This document shows, in pieces, positions 36,787 through 49,018 of a stretch of 64,000 nt of DNA. Below the pieces are notes generated by a model. That model searched no databases, was not told where the DNA came from, and was given only the letters and a program-made list of their open reading frames with translations. The translations under genes and the position numbers were made by a program. Numbering within the stretch: position 1 is the stretch's first letter; every line of letters begins with the position of its first letter. This DNA is from Volvox africanus (Eukaryota; Chlorophyta; Chlorophyceae; Chlamydomonadales; Volvocaceae), in contig BSDZ01000101.1 of NCBI GenBank assembly GCA_030268105.1, forward strand, positions 2,480,001 through 2,544,000, in the 5' to 3' direction.

Positions 36787-39700
36787 GGGCTTGCCCGGGT
36801 TCCTGTGGAGGGGACACCACCTGGGATTTCTGAACTAACGCGTGGTCGGTGGTCATCCTTACGGCCAGCCGTTAAGGCATTGTTGCCTTGTGTATTTGGA
36901 CACATCGAGCGAGTCATTGCGCGACGCATCACGCTTGACGGACGCACGGGACTTCTCTGCTTCGACCCGTTGTGTAATTTGTTTACACCTCGCCGTCCCC
37001 TGTCGTCTATCGATCTGTCTAACCACGTGGTTTTGTTCATCCCCTCGTCTCTGCGTGAGATGTCGGAACAGTTGGCCATATACAGGAGATGTAGGCGTCA
37101 ATATCCAGGCACTGCCGCATGTGTATTACTCCCTGCTTTCTGTCGGCGCAAGGCAGAGGCATCGTTAAGGGGTATGCGGCATGTCCACCGGTTCGAGCCG
37201 GGCACCGTTTTGTTTAATGGTGTGGATTGGGAGGGTACGCTGGCTCCGTGGCCACGCCTATCCTACTTGGTTGACGTTTGGTACGAAGCTCCTGATGGGG
37301 GTGCCGTTGGTTACGGACCCGCCTTAAGTGCACTGACGTTGTCTGCTGGGCAGTCGCTCGTAGATAACCGTGTCCCTGTGGTTCAGATCGGTTTGAATGG
37401 CCGTACTCTGAAGGCACTTGTTGACACCGGTGCCAGCGACGACTTCATCTCTGTCGCAGAGGTGAACGCGCTGGGGTTGTCCCCAGAGTCGTCTGATTGT
37501 CCACAGGTTACCCTTGCTGACGGGGGTAAGCATCCCATCGTGGGCAGGATTACCCTTAGCCTATCGATAGGCCCTTTGCGTGTTGTGACCCGGCCGTACG
37601 TGCTGCAGGGCTTAGCAGAGACTGCACCGTACATAATGGGGTCTTCGACATTACGGCAGTACCGCGCGCGCATCGACATGGAGACCGCAACCCTGCATAT
37701 GTGCAAGGGTACTCTGTCGATTAAGGTACCTTTCCTGTCGTTCGAATATGTCACACCAAAGGAGGGCGAAGCTGAGGCGGTGCCTATGGTTAATTTCGCT
37801 GTGACCGCAATGGCCGCGCGAACCGAACCAGAGCTAGTCGGGCGTAAGGAGGCCGTCCGTTTGTTACGGAAGGGTGCCCACGGACTGCTTTTAAGGCCGC
37901 GGGTGAGCTGTTGTGTCACCACCGCGCAGATTTCTGCGGATCCTGAGGTTGAGGCCCTACTGTCGCAGTATGAGGACGTCTTTAAAGATATCCCTGGCCT
38001 ACCACCTATGCGTCCTGTTGATCACACAATCCCTCTCATGCCTGGAACGCAACCTACGGCCCGGCCAATGTACAGGTTGAGTCCATTGGAACTGGACGAG
38101 GTGAAGCGCCAGGTGACGGATTTGCTCGCGAAGGGTATGATACGCCCCAGCACATCCCCGTATTCTGCACCGATTTTGTTTGTCGGTAAGAAGGATGGGA
38201 CCTTGCGCATGTGCATTGATTACCGGGGGTTAAATGCGAATACGGTGAAAAATCGCTACCCTTTGCCACGCGTTGACGACCTGTTGGATAAGCTGAAGGG
38301 CTCGGCTTATTTTTCCTCAATTGACTTACAACAGGGCTACAATCAGATTCGCATCGCTGCCTCTGATGTCCCGAAAACCGCTTTTCGGACGCCCTTCGGT
38401 CACTTTGAGTATACGGTCCTATCGTTTGGTTTGACTAATGCCCCTGCGACGTTTCAGGCGGTTATGGACCGAATGTTTAGGCCGTTTATCGACAGGTTCG
38501 TTGTTTGCTACCTGGATGACATCTTGGTATATTCTAAGACGCGCGAGGAGCACTTGGAGCATCTGCGGCTCGTGCTCGACGTTATGAGGCGGGAGCAATT
38601 GTTTGCTAAACGCGCCAAATGCTTTTGGGCGCAGCCTCAGGTGGAATATTTGGGCCACATTGTGTCGGCCACCGGTGTGAAGATGGACCCGCGGAAGGTC
38701 GCCGTGGTTCGCGATTGGCCCGCGCCTCAGAACCTCACGGAGCTGCGTAAGTTCCTTGGCTTGACCAATTATTTCCGAAAGTTCATTGAAAAATATTCCA
38801 TCATTGCGGCCCCGCTTACTAACTTAACTCGCAAAGGCGTTTTCGTTTCGCTCGAGTCGTGGACGTCGCAATGCCAGCGGGCATTCGAAGAGCTCAAACG
38901 AATCATTGCCGAAGATGTCACCCTTGCATTCCCTGATTACTCGTTGCCATTTCGTGTTGAGGTAGTGTCTGATGCCTCAATATTTGGAAGCGGCGCTGTA
39001 TTGTTACAGGAAGGGCGACCAATCGCCTTCACGAGTAAGAAGTTTTCTGGTGCGGAGATTCGCTACACCACCGGGGAACAGGAGCTTCTGGCCGTGCTGC
39101 ATGCTTTAAAGGAATGGCGCTGTTACCTCGAGGGACGCCCGTTTACTTTAAAGACTGACCATAAGCCCCTAACGTTTTTGCAAAGCGTTCCGACGTTGAA
39201 CCGCCGTCAAGCTAGGTGGATGGAATATCTAGCTAGGTTCAACTGCACCTGGGAGTATATTTCTGGTAAATTGAATATTGCCGATGCTCTCAGTCGACAT
39301 CCGTCGCTACACGCTGCAATTTTGGCAGCGCCCGTCGTGCGGCCGCGTAGCGAGGAGGTACCGATCGCGACGGACCTCACGGAGCGGTTGAAGGTTGCCT
39401 ACAATGCAGACGCCTGGTTCGCGGACCCGGCTAATGTAGATAACCTTCGCAAGCAGAATGGCCTTTGGCTAAGGACGGAGGGTGCAGCTACGCAAATCGT
39501 CGTTCCGAACGACGACGCGCTACGCTACGACATCCTTGCGCGGTTCCACGAGGACCCGTTAGCAGGACACCCTGGTAGCAAGCGATTGATCGACTTGGTG
39601 CAACGTTCCTTTTGGTGGCCTCGTTTGGCTAAGGATGCGGCGAACTTCGTCCAGACATGCAGTCTGTGCCAGCGCAATAAGGCTTTGTCCGGTAAGGGCC

Positions 39701-40029
39701 ATGGGTTGTTGCAACCGTTACCTGTCCCGGATGCGCCTTGGGAAAGTGTTTCCATGGACTTCGTAGTCGCGCTGCCCAAAACTGAGGGGGGATACGATGC
39801 GGTGTTCGTAATGGTCGATCGTCTGACTAAGATGGTTCACCTAGCACCATGCACATCATCCTGCACGGCTGAGCAAACCGCACGTTTGTTTTTCGATAAT
39901 GTGGTTCGGTTACACGGGATTCCCAAAAATGTGATCTCGGACCGCGGTGGACAGTTCACGTCTAAGTTTTGGGAAGCGCTCTGCAAACTAGTTGGCATGC
40001 GCGTCAACCTGAGCACGGAGTATCACTGA
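36787..40029 (+). pseudogene. pol: Pol polyprotein, element 2 (protease-RT-RNase H-integrase, frameshifted in integrase)
   Basis: Open in the gag frame directly after UAG for 1080 codons. Numbering from the first GTG at 36805: unassigned N-terminal region about 10-160; protease DTGASDD at 207; RT from about 400 to 650 with YLDD at 569-572; RNase H with the first Asp at 723 (SDAS) and TDHK Asp at 785; integrase zinc finger H915-X6-H922-X29-C952-X2-C955; integrase core Asp 985 (SMDFV) and Asp 1046 (SDRGGQF). The frame ends at TGA 40027-40029, where sequence present in element 3 is missing (about 4 nt net). The third catalytic acid (Glu) lies beyond the break, in the next frame. Everything up to the break looks functional. 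Confidence 0.93.
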
Positions 40030-40844
40030 CTGATGGTCAAACCGAACGCACAAACCGCACGTTGGGTGATATGTTGCGCAATTATGCTGGTCGCACACCA
40101 CTCGTTTGGGATACGTATTTGACTGCGGCAGAATTCGCGCTTAACAATGCTGTTAACCGCTCTACAGGCAAAAGTCCGTTCTTTCTTAACTACGGATTTC
40201 ATCCCGCGCTACCCGTGTGGCGTGAGTTGGAAGTGAACGTGCCTGCTGCTAAACTTTTTGCCAAGTCTTTTATGTCCCGAATCACAGACGCTAAGTCGTG
40301 TTTGGACGCGGCGCAGCAACGAACGACGGAATACTACAACAAATCCAAGCAGGATGTGACGTTTTCGGAGGGGCAACTCGTGTTGCTAAGCACCAAGAAC
40401 TTGCGTTCCTTGGCCGACGGATCCCGAAAACTCTTACCCCGCTGGATTGGTCCGTACCCTGTCGTGCGCATGGTTGGGAATGTGGCTGTGCAGCTTGCAT
40501 TGCCCGCTGATATGACCATTCACCCCACGTTTCACGTATCGCTTGTTCGTCCGTATCGTAGTACGGAACCCGTCCCTGAGCCTGCTAACGCCCCCGCAGC
40601 GATCGAACCAGTTCCCGAGACCTGGATCGCTGGTAAACAGAAGTTTTACGATGTGGAGCGGGTGTTAGATTATCGCGCGCGTCGTGTGGGCCGACACCGA
40701 CGTAAGCGAACAGTACACGAGTACTTGGTTAAGTGGACAGGGTATACCGACGAGCACAACTCATGGGAACCGGCACGCAACTTCTCACAGGACATGAAGC
40801 CCCTGCTCGAAGAAGCCCGCAAACGTGCCACGCAAGCCCAATGA
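40030..40844 (+). pseudogene. pol: Integrase end and chromodomain, element 2 (out of frame with upstream pol)
   Basis: Open in a different frame from the upstream pol. It begins TDGQTERTNRTLG with the catalytic Glu codon at 40044, continues through the integrase C-terminal region (FALNNAVNRSTG, LPRWIGPYPVVRMVGNVAV) and ends with the chromodomain (FYDVERVLDYRARR...YLVKWTGYTDEHNSWEP) at stop 40844. Confidence 0.9.
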
Positions 40845-40903
40845 CCCCTGCAGTCGATGCTGTATGATGCAGCGAGGACGCTGCATACGGGAGGGGGGAT
40901 AAT

Positions 40904-41729
40904 TGTTGTGCTACGGTTCATTTCCCGCCGACGCGTAGGTCGACGCGATCCTACGAGGCGAAGTGCTTTTGTGATGAAACGCATTACATATGAATGAATC
41001 TGCATGATATAAATGTATTCGCATACATTTATATATGCATTTGGCATGTTGTCATTATACATCGCGACATCGCACCATGGCAAATCCGCCTAGCATGCAT
41101 GAAAGCCCGAAGCATTGAAGTGCGCATTATGCTCGTGCTACGAAACGATAAGTAATATTATCTGATATAATATTACTTCATTTAAGCACACGTTGAGAGC
41201 GCCGCACTCATCGCGATACATGCCCTGCAACCGGATATCGTTATCCGGACTCTTGCATCATGCGAATGCCGGAAAGGCTTATACGTTGTTATACGTGGAC
41301 ATCGCCCATACGCAGTAGGGTTGTCACATCTAGGATCGGCCTCCTAATGTGAATCGTACGGCACTGCAATGCTGCGAGTATAACAGATGCGAGGACGGCT
41401 AAGCTAAGAGAAGACATTCGATACCGGAGAACACTTGGGTGTTCTACATTACTATTGCTATACGATATTCTACTTAGCCCGAGCTAAGCCTGAACTTCGC
41501 TAATCACCGCCGCGTGATGATTGCTTGCTTCCGGCGCTGACGGCGATTTCGTCCATTGCATCATTCCGATCTGTAAGACCGTAAGTTATATCTCTCTTCG
41601 TCTTGAAGTCTTCCGCTGTCTCTGTTTGCTCTCGCTTGCCTTGCTGTACTTGCAAGTGCTCGCGCATCGGTGTCGATAGTCTCCAGACGTGCAGATACTT
41701 ATGAGCAAACGCGAACGAGAGGTACAACA
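40904..41729 (+). repeat. 3' LTR, element 2
   Basis: 826 bp, preceded by the polypurine tract ACGGGAGGGGGGATAAT and followed by GCTTC, after which array unit 12 resumes. Confidence 0.94.
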
Positions 41730-42219
41730 GCTTCGGGCTCCAAGCGGCTGAGACCTAACCAGCAACACCCCATCCGCGTTTGGTGTCGTTCCTGCAACAA
41801 GAACTGCGGTTGTCATGCAGTCTAACCTACGACGACCATACCACAAAAGGACAGCAGCCTGCCAAGAAGTAGTGCTGATACAGCATCATGTCCCCCATCG
41901 TGACTTGCAGACAGTGGTCGTACCTGCATGCACGGAGTGAGTGCACAGCCAGCGCTACTACCCACTGGCATCAATCACGATGACAGGCCACGACCATACC
42001 TCCACCACCTACCCTGTAGGCTGGTGTGTCCCTCCAGCCATGTACCCCCTGATCCATCACCACATAGCTAGGGCCACGCAGCTATCTGCAGCCACAGCAG
42101 TGCCATGCACACCCACCAGACGCTCAGGTCACACCATCACATCCCTGCTGCATCCATCTATCCAATTCATGCTTTTACCAGCTCTTGCTGCTTGTACCTC
42201 TGGTACAAGGTGCGCATAG

Positions 42220-42261
42220 CACACACACACACACACAAACACACACATATATGTATATATA

Positions 42262-42336
<75 letters not shown>

Positions 42337-42343
42337 CTGTATG

Positions 42344-42440
<97 letters not shown>

Positions 42441-42441
42441 T
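42220..42441 (+). repeat. Expanded (CA)n/(TATATG)n tract, unit 12
   Basis: About 220 bp, with a variant TATCTGTATGTG interruption near 42335. Confidence 0.92.
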
Positions 42442-42669
42442 ATGGGTGTTACACTGTGGGCGACTCGCCCTTCAAAGATGAGCACCGGGGGTTCTGACCG
42501 GACCAAGACACAGCGCAGGGGAGGAGGTCGTGGCTGTCTGTCTGTCCTGCCACGTGCTCCCCCTCTCACTTGGGTCAGCGAAACCTCAGAGGCTCTCGCC
42601 TGGCTACTATCAGTGCACTCAGGGCCACCATGTATATGTATATGTATATATATATGTGTACAAGCATGG

Positions 42670-45421
42670 GTATGTCATCCGTGTGTGGAAAGTAAAACCT
42701 GTTGCTGGTGAGCGAGCAGCTTAAGGGGCGTTCTGGCACGCATCTGCGACACTGGTAATTTTACGGATATAAGGTCTGGATTGGAGGTCGCCAGCTGAAA
42801 TCCTGTCAGCAGATGAACTGACGGGGTCTTTCTTGACAATGCCAGATCGCCACACACCATGGTGCTACTGCTGGTGGAGGGCCGCAAGCTGCAGCAGGAC
42901 AATCTACTATGTCAGTGGGACTCCATGTATGAGTGCTACCGAAGGATGGGTAGGTTGGTAGAGCGGCAGACAGGCCGGCCGGCCGCAATGGCACGTGGAG
43001 GGAAGGGGCCGGCGGCAGTGGCCTACAGGAGTGACAATGACAGCGCTGTTCGGCAAGTTGAAGGGCCCGCTACCCACAGCCACAATATTGAGAGCTTGTT
43101 GGGGAGTTCCAGCCCGTCGGGGCCCATGATACATGGGTACAAAAGGTCATACGAGTAGCATGACATAGAAGGAGTACATGCAGGGTGGCATGCAGCAGCA
43201 CGCAGCATGGTGCACGGGCGTGCCAGCGGCCCGTATAGGGCATGGCGTGTATTCTGGGGAATCCTGAAACAACAGATCACAAGTCCGTCCATCCCCCACC
43301 TCCGGGTGGGGCAAACCGCACCCGATGCGACTCGAACGCACGCGGGGAGACCCCACCGCCTTAGCAGGGCGGCGCCTTAACCACTCGGCCACAGGTGCAG
43401 GTCGCTTCGGGCTCCAAGCGGCTGAGACCTAAGCAGCAACACTCAAAGGACGGGGAATCCTCTCCTCTAACCCGAAACTGACCTGGCAAGAGCCTGACAG
43501 ACACACACAGATCCCCTCAGAGGAGAAACACCAGCAGGAAAGCACACTCTTACACAGCCAAGCCGAAAGAACCCAACAAGAGGCGGAGGGGGGGATGACA
43601 AGCCAAACTGGCGCCCCCCTAGAAAGCCTTCCGGCCCCACCCAAAGCTGGCCCCGCAGACACCTGCACTGCACAAAAAGGAAAGACCTCTCTCGCTGACC
43701 CCCCCTAAAACCCTAAGGACCCCAAGCCTGGACACAGGAACCTCTAGCCACGAACCCCTCCACCCTCTCTCTTCCCCTCCTCAAGAACTAGACCGTCCTC
43801 CCCTTGTCTCTACCTCCCTGACTCTCTCCCTCTACATATACATGTATATGTACATGTATATGTATATATATGAGTGTTACACTGTGGGCGACTCACCCTT
43901 CAAAGACGAGCACCGGGGGTCCTGACCGGACCAAGCCACAGCGCAGGGGAGGAGGTCGTGGCTGTCTGTCTGTCCTGCCACGTGCTCCCCCTCTCACTTG
44001 GGTCAGCGAAACCTCAGAGGCTCTCGCCTGGCCACTATCAGAGCACTCAGGGTCACCAAGAAACCATAGAAAGGCCCTACAGAAAACGGGGGACACCTAG
44101 CTGCTCAAAGGACGGGGAATCCTCTCCTCTAACCCGAAACTGACCTGGCAAGAGCCTGACAGACACACACAGATCCCCTCAGAGGAGAAACACCAGCAGG
44201 AAAGCACACTCTTACACAGCCAAGCCGAAAGAACCCAACAAGAGGCGGAGGGGGGGATGACAAGCCAAACTGGCGCCCCCCTAGAAAGCCTTCCGGCCCC
44301 ACCCAAAGCTGGCCCCGCAGACACCTGCACTGCACAAAAAGGAAAGACCTCTCTCGCTGACCCCCCCTAAAACCCTAAGGACCCCAAGCCTGGACACAGG
44401 AACCTCTAGCCACGAACCCCTCCACCCTCTCCCTTCCCCTCCTCAAGAACTAGACCGTCCTCCCCTTGTCTCTACCTCCCTGACTCTCTCCCTCTACATA
44501 TACATGTATATGTACATGTATATGTATATATATGAGTGTTACACTGTGGGCGACTCACCCTTCAAAGACGAGCACCGGGGGTCCTGACCGGACCAAGCCA
44601 CAGCGCAGGGGAGGAGGTCGTGGCTGTCTGTCTGTCCTGCCACGTGCTCCCCCTCTCACTTGGGTCAGCGAAACCTCAGAGGCTCTCGCCTGGCCACTAT
44701 CAGAGCACTCAGGGTCACCAAGAAACCATAGAAAGGCCCTACAGAAAACGGGGGACACCTAGCTGCTCAAAGGACGGGGAATCCTCTCCTCTAACCCGAA
44801 ACTGACCTGGCAAGAGCCTGACAGACACACACAGATCCCCTCAGAGGAGAAACACCAGCAGGAAAGCACACTCTTACACAGCCAAGCCGAAAGAACCCAA
44901 CAAGAGGCGGAGGGGGGGATGACAAGCCAAACTGGCGCCCCCCTAGAAAGCCTTCCGGCCCCACCCAAAGCTGGCCCCGCAGACACCTGCACTGCACAAA
45001 AAGGAAAGACCTCTCTCGCTGACCCCCCCTAAAACCCTAAGGACCCCAAGCCTGGACACAGGAACCTCTAGCCACGAACCCCTCCACCCTCTCCCTTCCC
45101 CTCCTCAAGAACTAGACCGTCCTCCCCTTGTCTCTACCTCCCTGACTCTCTCCCTCTACATATACATGTATATGTACATGTATATGTATATATATGAGTG
45201 TTACACTGTGGGCGACTCACCCTTCAAAGACGAGCACCGGGGGTCCTGACCGGACCAAGCCACAGCGCAGGGGAGGAGGTCGTGGCTGTCTGTCTGTCCT
45301 GCCACGTGCTCCCCCTCTCACTTGGGTCAGCGAAACCTCAGAGGCTCTCGCCTGGCTACTATCAGAGCACTCAGGGCCACCATGTATATGTATATGTATA
45401 TGTATATGTGTACAAGCATGG
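42670..45421. repeat. Array unit 13 (short A + three B+C modules)
   Basis: Block A is cut about 40 bp beyond the tRNA and fused to block B (AGCAACACTCAAAGG, near 43436-43450), removing the CA/TATATG section. Three B+C modules follow (B at about 43442-43835, 44053-44497, 44715-45159), the last two 662 bp apart. It is the first unit with a complete tRNA-Ser. Confidence 0.88.
43317..43398 (-). tRNA. tRNA-Ser(GCT), array unit 13
   Basis: Minus-strand 82-nt cloverleaf: 7-bp acceptor GCACCTG/CGGGTGC (one T-G pair), D arm GCCGAGTGGTTAAGGC, anticodon stem CCGCC/GGCGG with loop CTGCTAA (anticodon GCT), class II variable arm GGGG-TCT-CCCC, T arm GTGCG-TTCGAGT-CGCAT and discriminator G, as expected for serine. 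The A box (TGGCCGAGTGG) and B-box core (GTTCGAGTC) are intact. No TTTT terminator follows; five bases downstream lies a 7-bp hairpin CCCCACC/GGTGGGG. It may be a functional gene or the head of a tRNA-derived repeat. Confidence 0.75.
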
Positions 45422-46150
45422 GTATGTCATCCGTGTGTGGAAAGTAAAACCTGCTGCTGGTGAGCGAGCAGCTTAAGGGGCGTTCTGGCACGCATCTTCG
45501 ACACTGGTAATTTTACGGATATAAGGTCTGGATTGGAGGTCGCCAGCTGAAATCCTGTCAGCAGATGAACTGACGGGGTCTTTCTTGACAATGCCAGATC
45601 GCCACACACCATGGTGCTACTGCTGGTGGAGGGCCGCAAGCTGCAGCAGGACAATCTACTATGTCAGTGGGACTCCATGTATGAGTGCTACCGAAGGATG
45701 GGTAGGTTGGTAGAGCGGCAGACAGGCCGGCCGGCCACAATGGCACGTGGAGGGAAGGGGCCGGCGGCAGTGGCCTACAGGAGTGACAATGACAGCGCTG
45801 TTCGGCAAGTTGAAGGGCCCGCTACCCACAGCCACAATATTGAGAGCTTGTTGGGGAGTTCCAGCCCGTCGGGGCCCATGATACATGGGTACACTTAGGG
45901 TTTTATACATATATATATGAGTGTTACACTGTGGGCGACTCACCCTTCAAAGACGAGCACCGGGGGTCCTGACCGGACCAAGCCACAGCGCAGGGGAGGT
46001 CGTCATGGCTGTCTGTCTGTCCTGCCACGTGCTCCCCCTCTCACTTGGGTCAGCGAAACCTCAGAGGCTCTCGCCTGGCCACTATCAGAGCACTCAGGGC
46101 CACCATGTATATGTATATGTTTATGTATACGTATATGTGTACAAGCATGG
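45422..46150. repeat. Array unit 14, truncated A+C
   Basis: Block A stops at GGGTACA (45894) and is fused through CTTAGGGTTTTATACAT to a TATA-rich linker and core C. The tRNA, CA tract and block B are missing, giving a 729-bp unit. Confidence 0.86.
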
Positions 46151-47584
46151 GTATGTCATCCGTGTGTGGAATGTAAAACCTGCTGCTGGTGAGCGAGCAG
46201 CTTAAGGGGCGTTCTGGCACGCATCTGCGACACTGGTAATTTTACGAATATATGGTCTGGATTGGAGGTCGCCAGCTGAAATCCCGCCAGCAGATGAATT
46301 GACGGGGTCTTTCTTGACAATGCCAGATCGCAACACACCATGGTGCTACTGCTGGTGGAGGGCCGCAAGCTGCAGCAGGACAATCTACTATGTCAGTGGG
46401 ACTCCATGTATGAGTGCTACCGAAGGATGGGTAGGTTGGTAGAGCGGCAGACAGGCCGGCCGGCCGCAATGGCACGTGGAGGGAAGGGGCCGGCGGCAGT
46501 GGCCTACAGGAGTGACAATGACAGCGCTGTTCGGCAAGTTGAAGGGCCCGCTACCCACAGCCACAATATTGAGAGCTTGTTGGGGAGTTCCAGCCCGTCG
46601 GGGCCCATGATACATGGGTACAAAAGGTCATACGAGTAGCATGACATAGAAGGAGTACATGCAGGGTGGCATGCAGCAGCACGCAGCATGGTGCACGGGC
46701 GTGCCAGCGGCCCGTATAGGGCATGGCGTGTATTCTGGGGAATCCTGAAACAACAGATCACAAGTCCGTCCATCCCCCACCTCCGGGTGGGGCAAACCGC
46801 ACCCGATGCGACTCGAACGCACGCGGGGAGACCCCACCGCCTTAGCAGGGCGGCGCCTTAACCACTCGGCCACAGGTGCAGGTCGCTTCGGGCTCCAAGC
46901 GGCTGAGACCTAAGCAGCAACACTCAAAGGACGGGGAATCCTCTCCTCTAACCCGAAACTGACCTGGCAAGAGCCTGACAGACACACACAGATCCCCTCA
47001 GAGGAGAAACACCAGCAGGAAAGCACACTCTTACACAGCCAAGCCGAAAGAACCCAACAAGAGGCGGAGGGGGGGATGACAAGCCAAACTGGCGCCCCCC
47101 TAGAAAGCCTTCCGGCCCCACCCAAAGCTGGCCCCGCAGACACCTGCACTGCACAAAAAGGAAAGACCTCTCTCGCTGACCCCCCCTAAAACCCTAAGGA
47201 CCCCAAGCCTGGACACAGGAACCTCTAGCCACGAACCCCTCCACCCTCTCCCTTCCCCTCCTCAAGAACTAGACCGTCCTCCCCTTGTCTCTACCTCCCT
47301 GACTCTCTCCCTCTACATATACATGTATATGTACATGTATATGTATATATATGAGTGTTACACTGTGGGCGACTCGCCCTTCAAAGACGAGCACCGGGGG
47401 TCCTGACCGGACCAAGCCACAGCGCAGGGGAGGTCGTCGTGGCTGTCTGTCTGTCCTGCCACGTGCTCCCCCTCTCACTTGGGTCAGCGAAACCTCAGAG
47501 GCTCTCGCCTGGCCACTATCAGAGCACTCAGGGCCACCATGTATATGTATATGTTTATGTATACGTATATGTGTACAAGCATGG
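46151..47584. repeat. Array unit 15 (short A+B+C), 1434 bp
   Basis: Same A/B fusion as unit 13. Block B about 46923-47316. Near-identical to units 16 and 19. Confidence 0.9.
46798..46879 (-). tRNA. tRNA-Ser(GCT), array unit 15
   Basis: Same as the unit 13 copy, with complete cloverleaf and intact B box (TTCGAGT T loop). Confidence 0.75.
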
Positions 47585-49018
47585 GTATGTCATCCGTGTG
47601 TGGAATGTAAAACCTGCTGCTGGTGAGCGAGCAGCTTAAGGGGCGTTCTGGCACGCATCTGCGACACTGGTAATTTTACGAATATATGGTCTGGATTGGA
47701 GGTCGCCAGCTGAAATCCCGCCAGCAGATGAACTGACGGGGTCTTTCTTGACAATGCCAGATCGCAACACACCATGGTGCTACTGCTGGTGGAGGGCCGC
47801 AAGCTGCAGCAGGACAATCTACTATGTCAGTGGGACTCCATGTATGAGTGCTACCGAAGGATGGGTAGGTTGGTAGAGCGGCAGACAGGCCGGCCGGCCG
47901 CAATGGCACGTGGAGGGAAGGGGCCGGCGGCAGTGGCCTACAGGAGTGACAATGACAGCGCTGTTCGGCAAGTTGAAGGGCCCGCTACCCACAGCCACAA
48001 TATTGAGAGCTTGTTGGGGAGTTCCAGCCCGTCGGGGCCCATGATACATGGGTACAAAAGGTCATACGAGTAGCATGACATAGAAGGAGTACATGCAGGG
48101 TGGCATGCAGCAGCACGCAGCATGGTGCACGGGCGTGCCAGCGGCCCGTATAGGGCATGGCGTGTATTCTGGGGAATCCTGAAACAACAGATCACAAGTC
48201 CGTCCATCCCCCACCTCCGGGTGGGGCAAACCGCACCCGATGCGACTCGAACGCACGCGGGGAGACCCCACCGCCTTAGCAGGGCGGCGCCTTAACCACT
48301 CGGCCACAGGTGCAGGTCGCTTCGGGCTCCAAGCGGCTCAGACCTAAGCAGCAACACTCAAAGGACGGGGAATCCTCTCCTCTAACCCGAAACTGACCTG
48401 GCAAGAGCCTGACAGACACACACAGATCCCCTCAGAGGAGAAACACCAGCAGGAAAGCACACTCTTACACAGCCAAGCCGAAAGAACCCAACAAGAGGCG
48501 GAGGGGGGGATGACAAGCCAAACTGGCGCCCCCCTAGAAAGCCTTCCGGCCCCACCCAAAGCTGGCCCCGCAGACACCTGCACTGCACAAAAAGGAAAGA
48601 CCTCTCTCGCTGACCCCCCCTAAAACCCTAAGGACCCCAAGCCTGGACACAGGAACCTCTAGCCACGAACCCCTCCACCCTCTCCCTTCCCCTCCTCAAG
48701 AACTAGACCGTCCTCCCCTTGTCTCTACCTCCCTGACTCTCTCCCTCTACATATACATGTATATGTACATGTATATGTATATATATGAGTGTTACACTGT
48801 GGGCGACTCGCCCTTCAAAGACGAGCACCGGGGGTCCTGACCGGACCAAGCCACAGCGCAGGGGAGGTCGTCGTGGCTGTCTGTCTGTCCTGCCACGTGC
48901 TCCCCCTCTCACTTGGGTCAGCGAAACCTCAGAGGCTCTCGCCTGGCCACTATCAGAGCACTCAGGGCCACCATGTATATGTATATGTTTATGTATACGT
49001 ATATGTGTACAAGCATGG
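47585..49018. repeat. Array unit 16 (short A+B+C), 1434 bp
   Basis: Near-identical to unit 15. Block B about 48357-48750. Confidence 0.9.
48232..48313 (-). tRNA. tRNA-Ser(GCT), array unit 16
   Basis: Same as the unit 13 copy, with complete cloverleaf and intact B box. Confidence 0.75.

Larger units (their letters stand above)
34259..41729 (+). mobile_element. Element 2: Ty3/gypsy chromovirus (family 1), full length, one visible frameshift
   Basis: 7471 bp with 826-bp LTRs and the duplication GCTTC (34254-34258 and 41730-41734). Removing it restores continuous array unit 12. All parts are present: primer site (35085), ORF0, gag, in-frame UAG, pol with protease, RT, RNase H, integrase and chromodomain, and polypurine tract (about 40887-40903). 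The only coding lesion seen is a short deletion in integrase at about 40026. By eye the LTRs differ at roughly eleven sites. Confidence 0.95.
33520..42669. repeat. Array unit 12, split by element 2
   Basis: Array sequence 33520-34258 resumes at 41730 in exact register after the GCTTC duplication, so element 2 landed here without other loss. The right part holds tract 42220-42441 and a core C. Confidence 0.88.
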
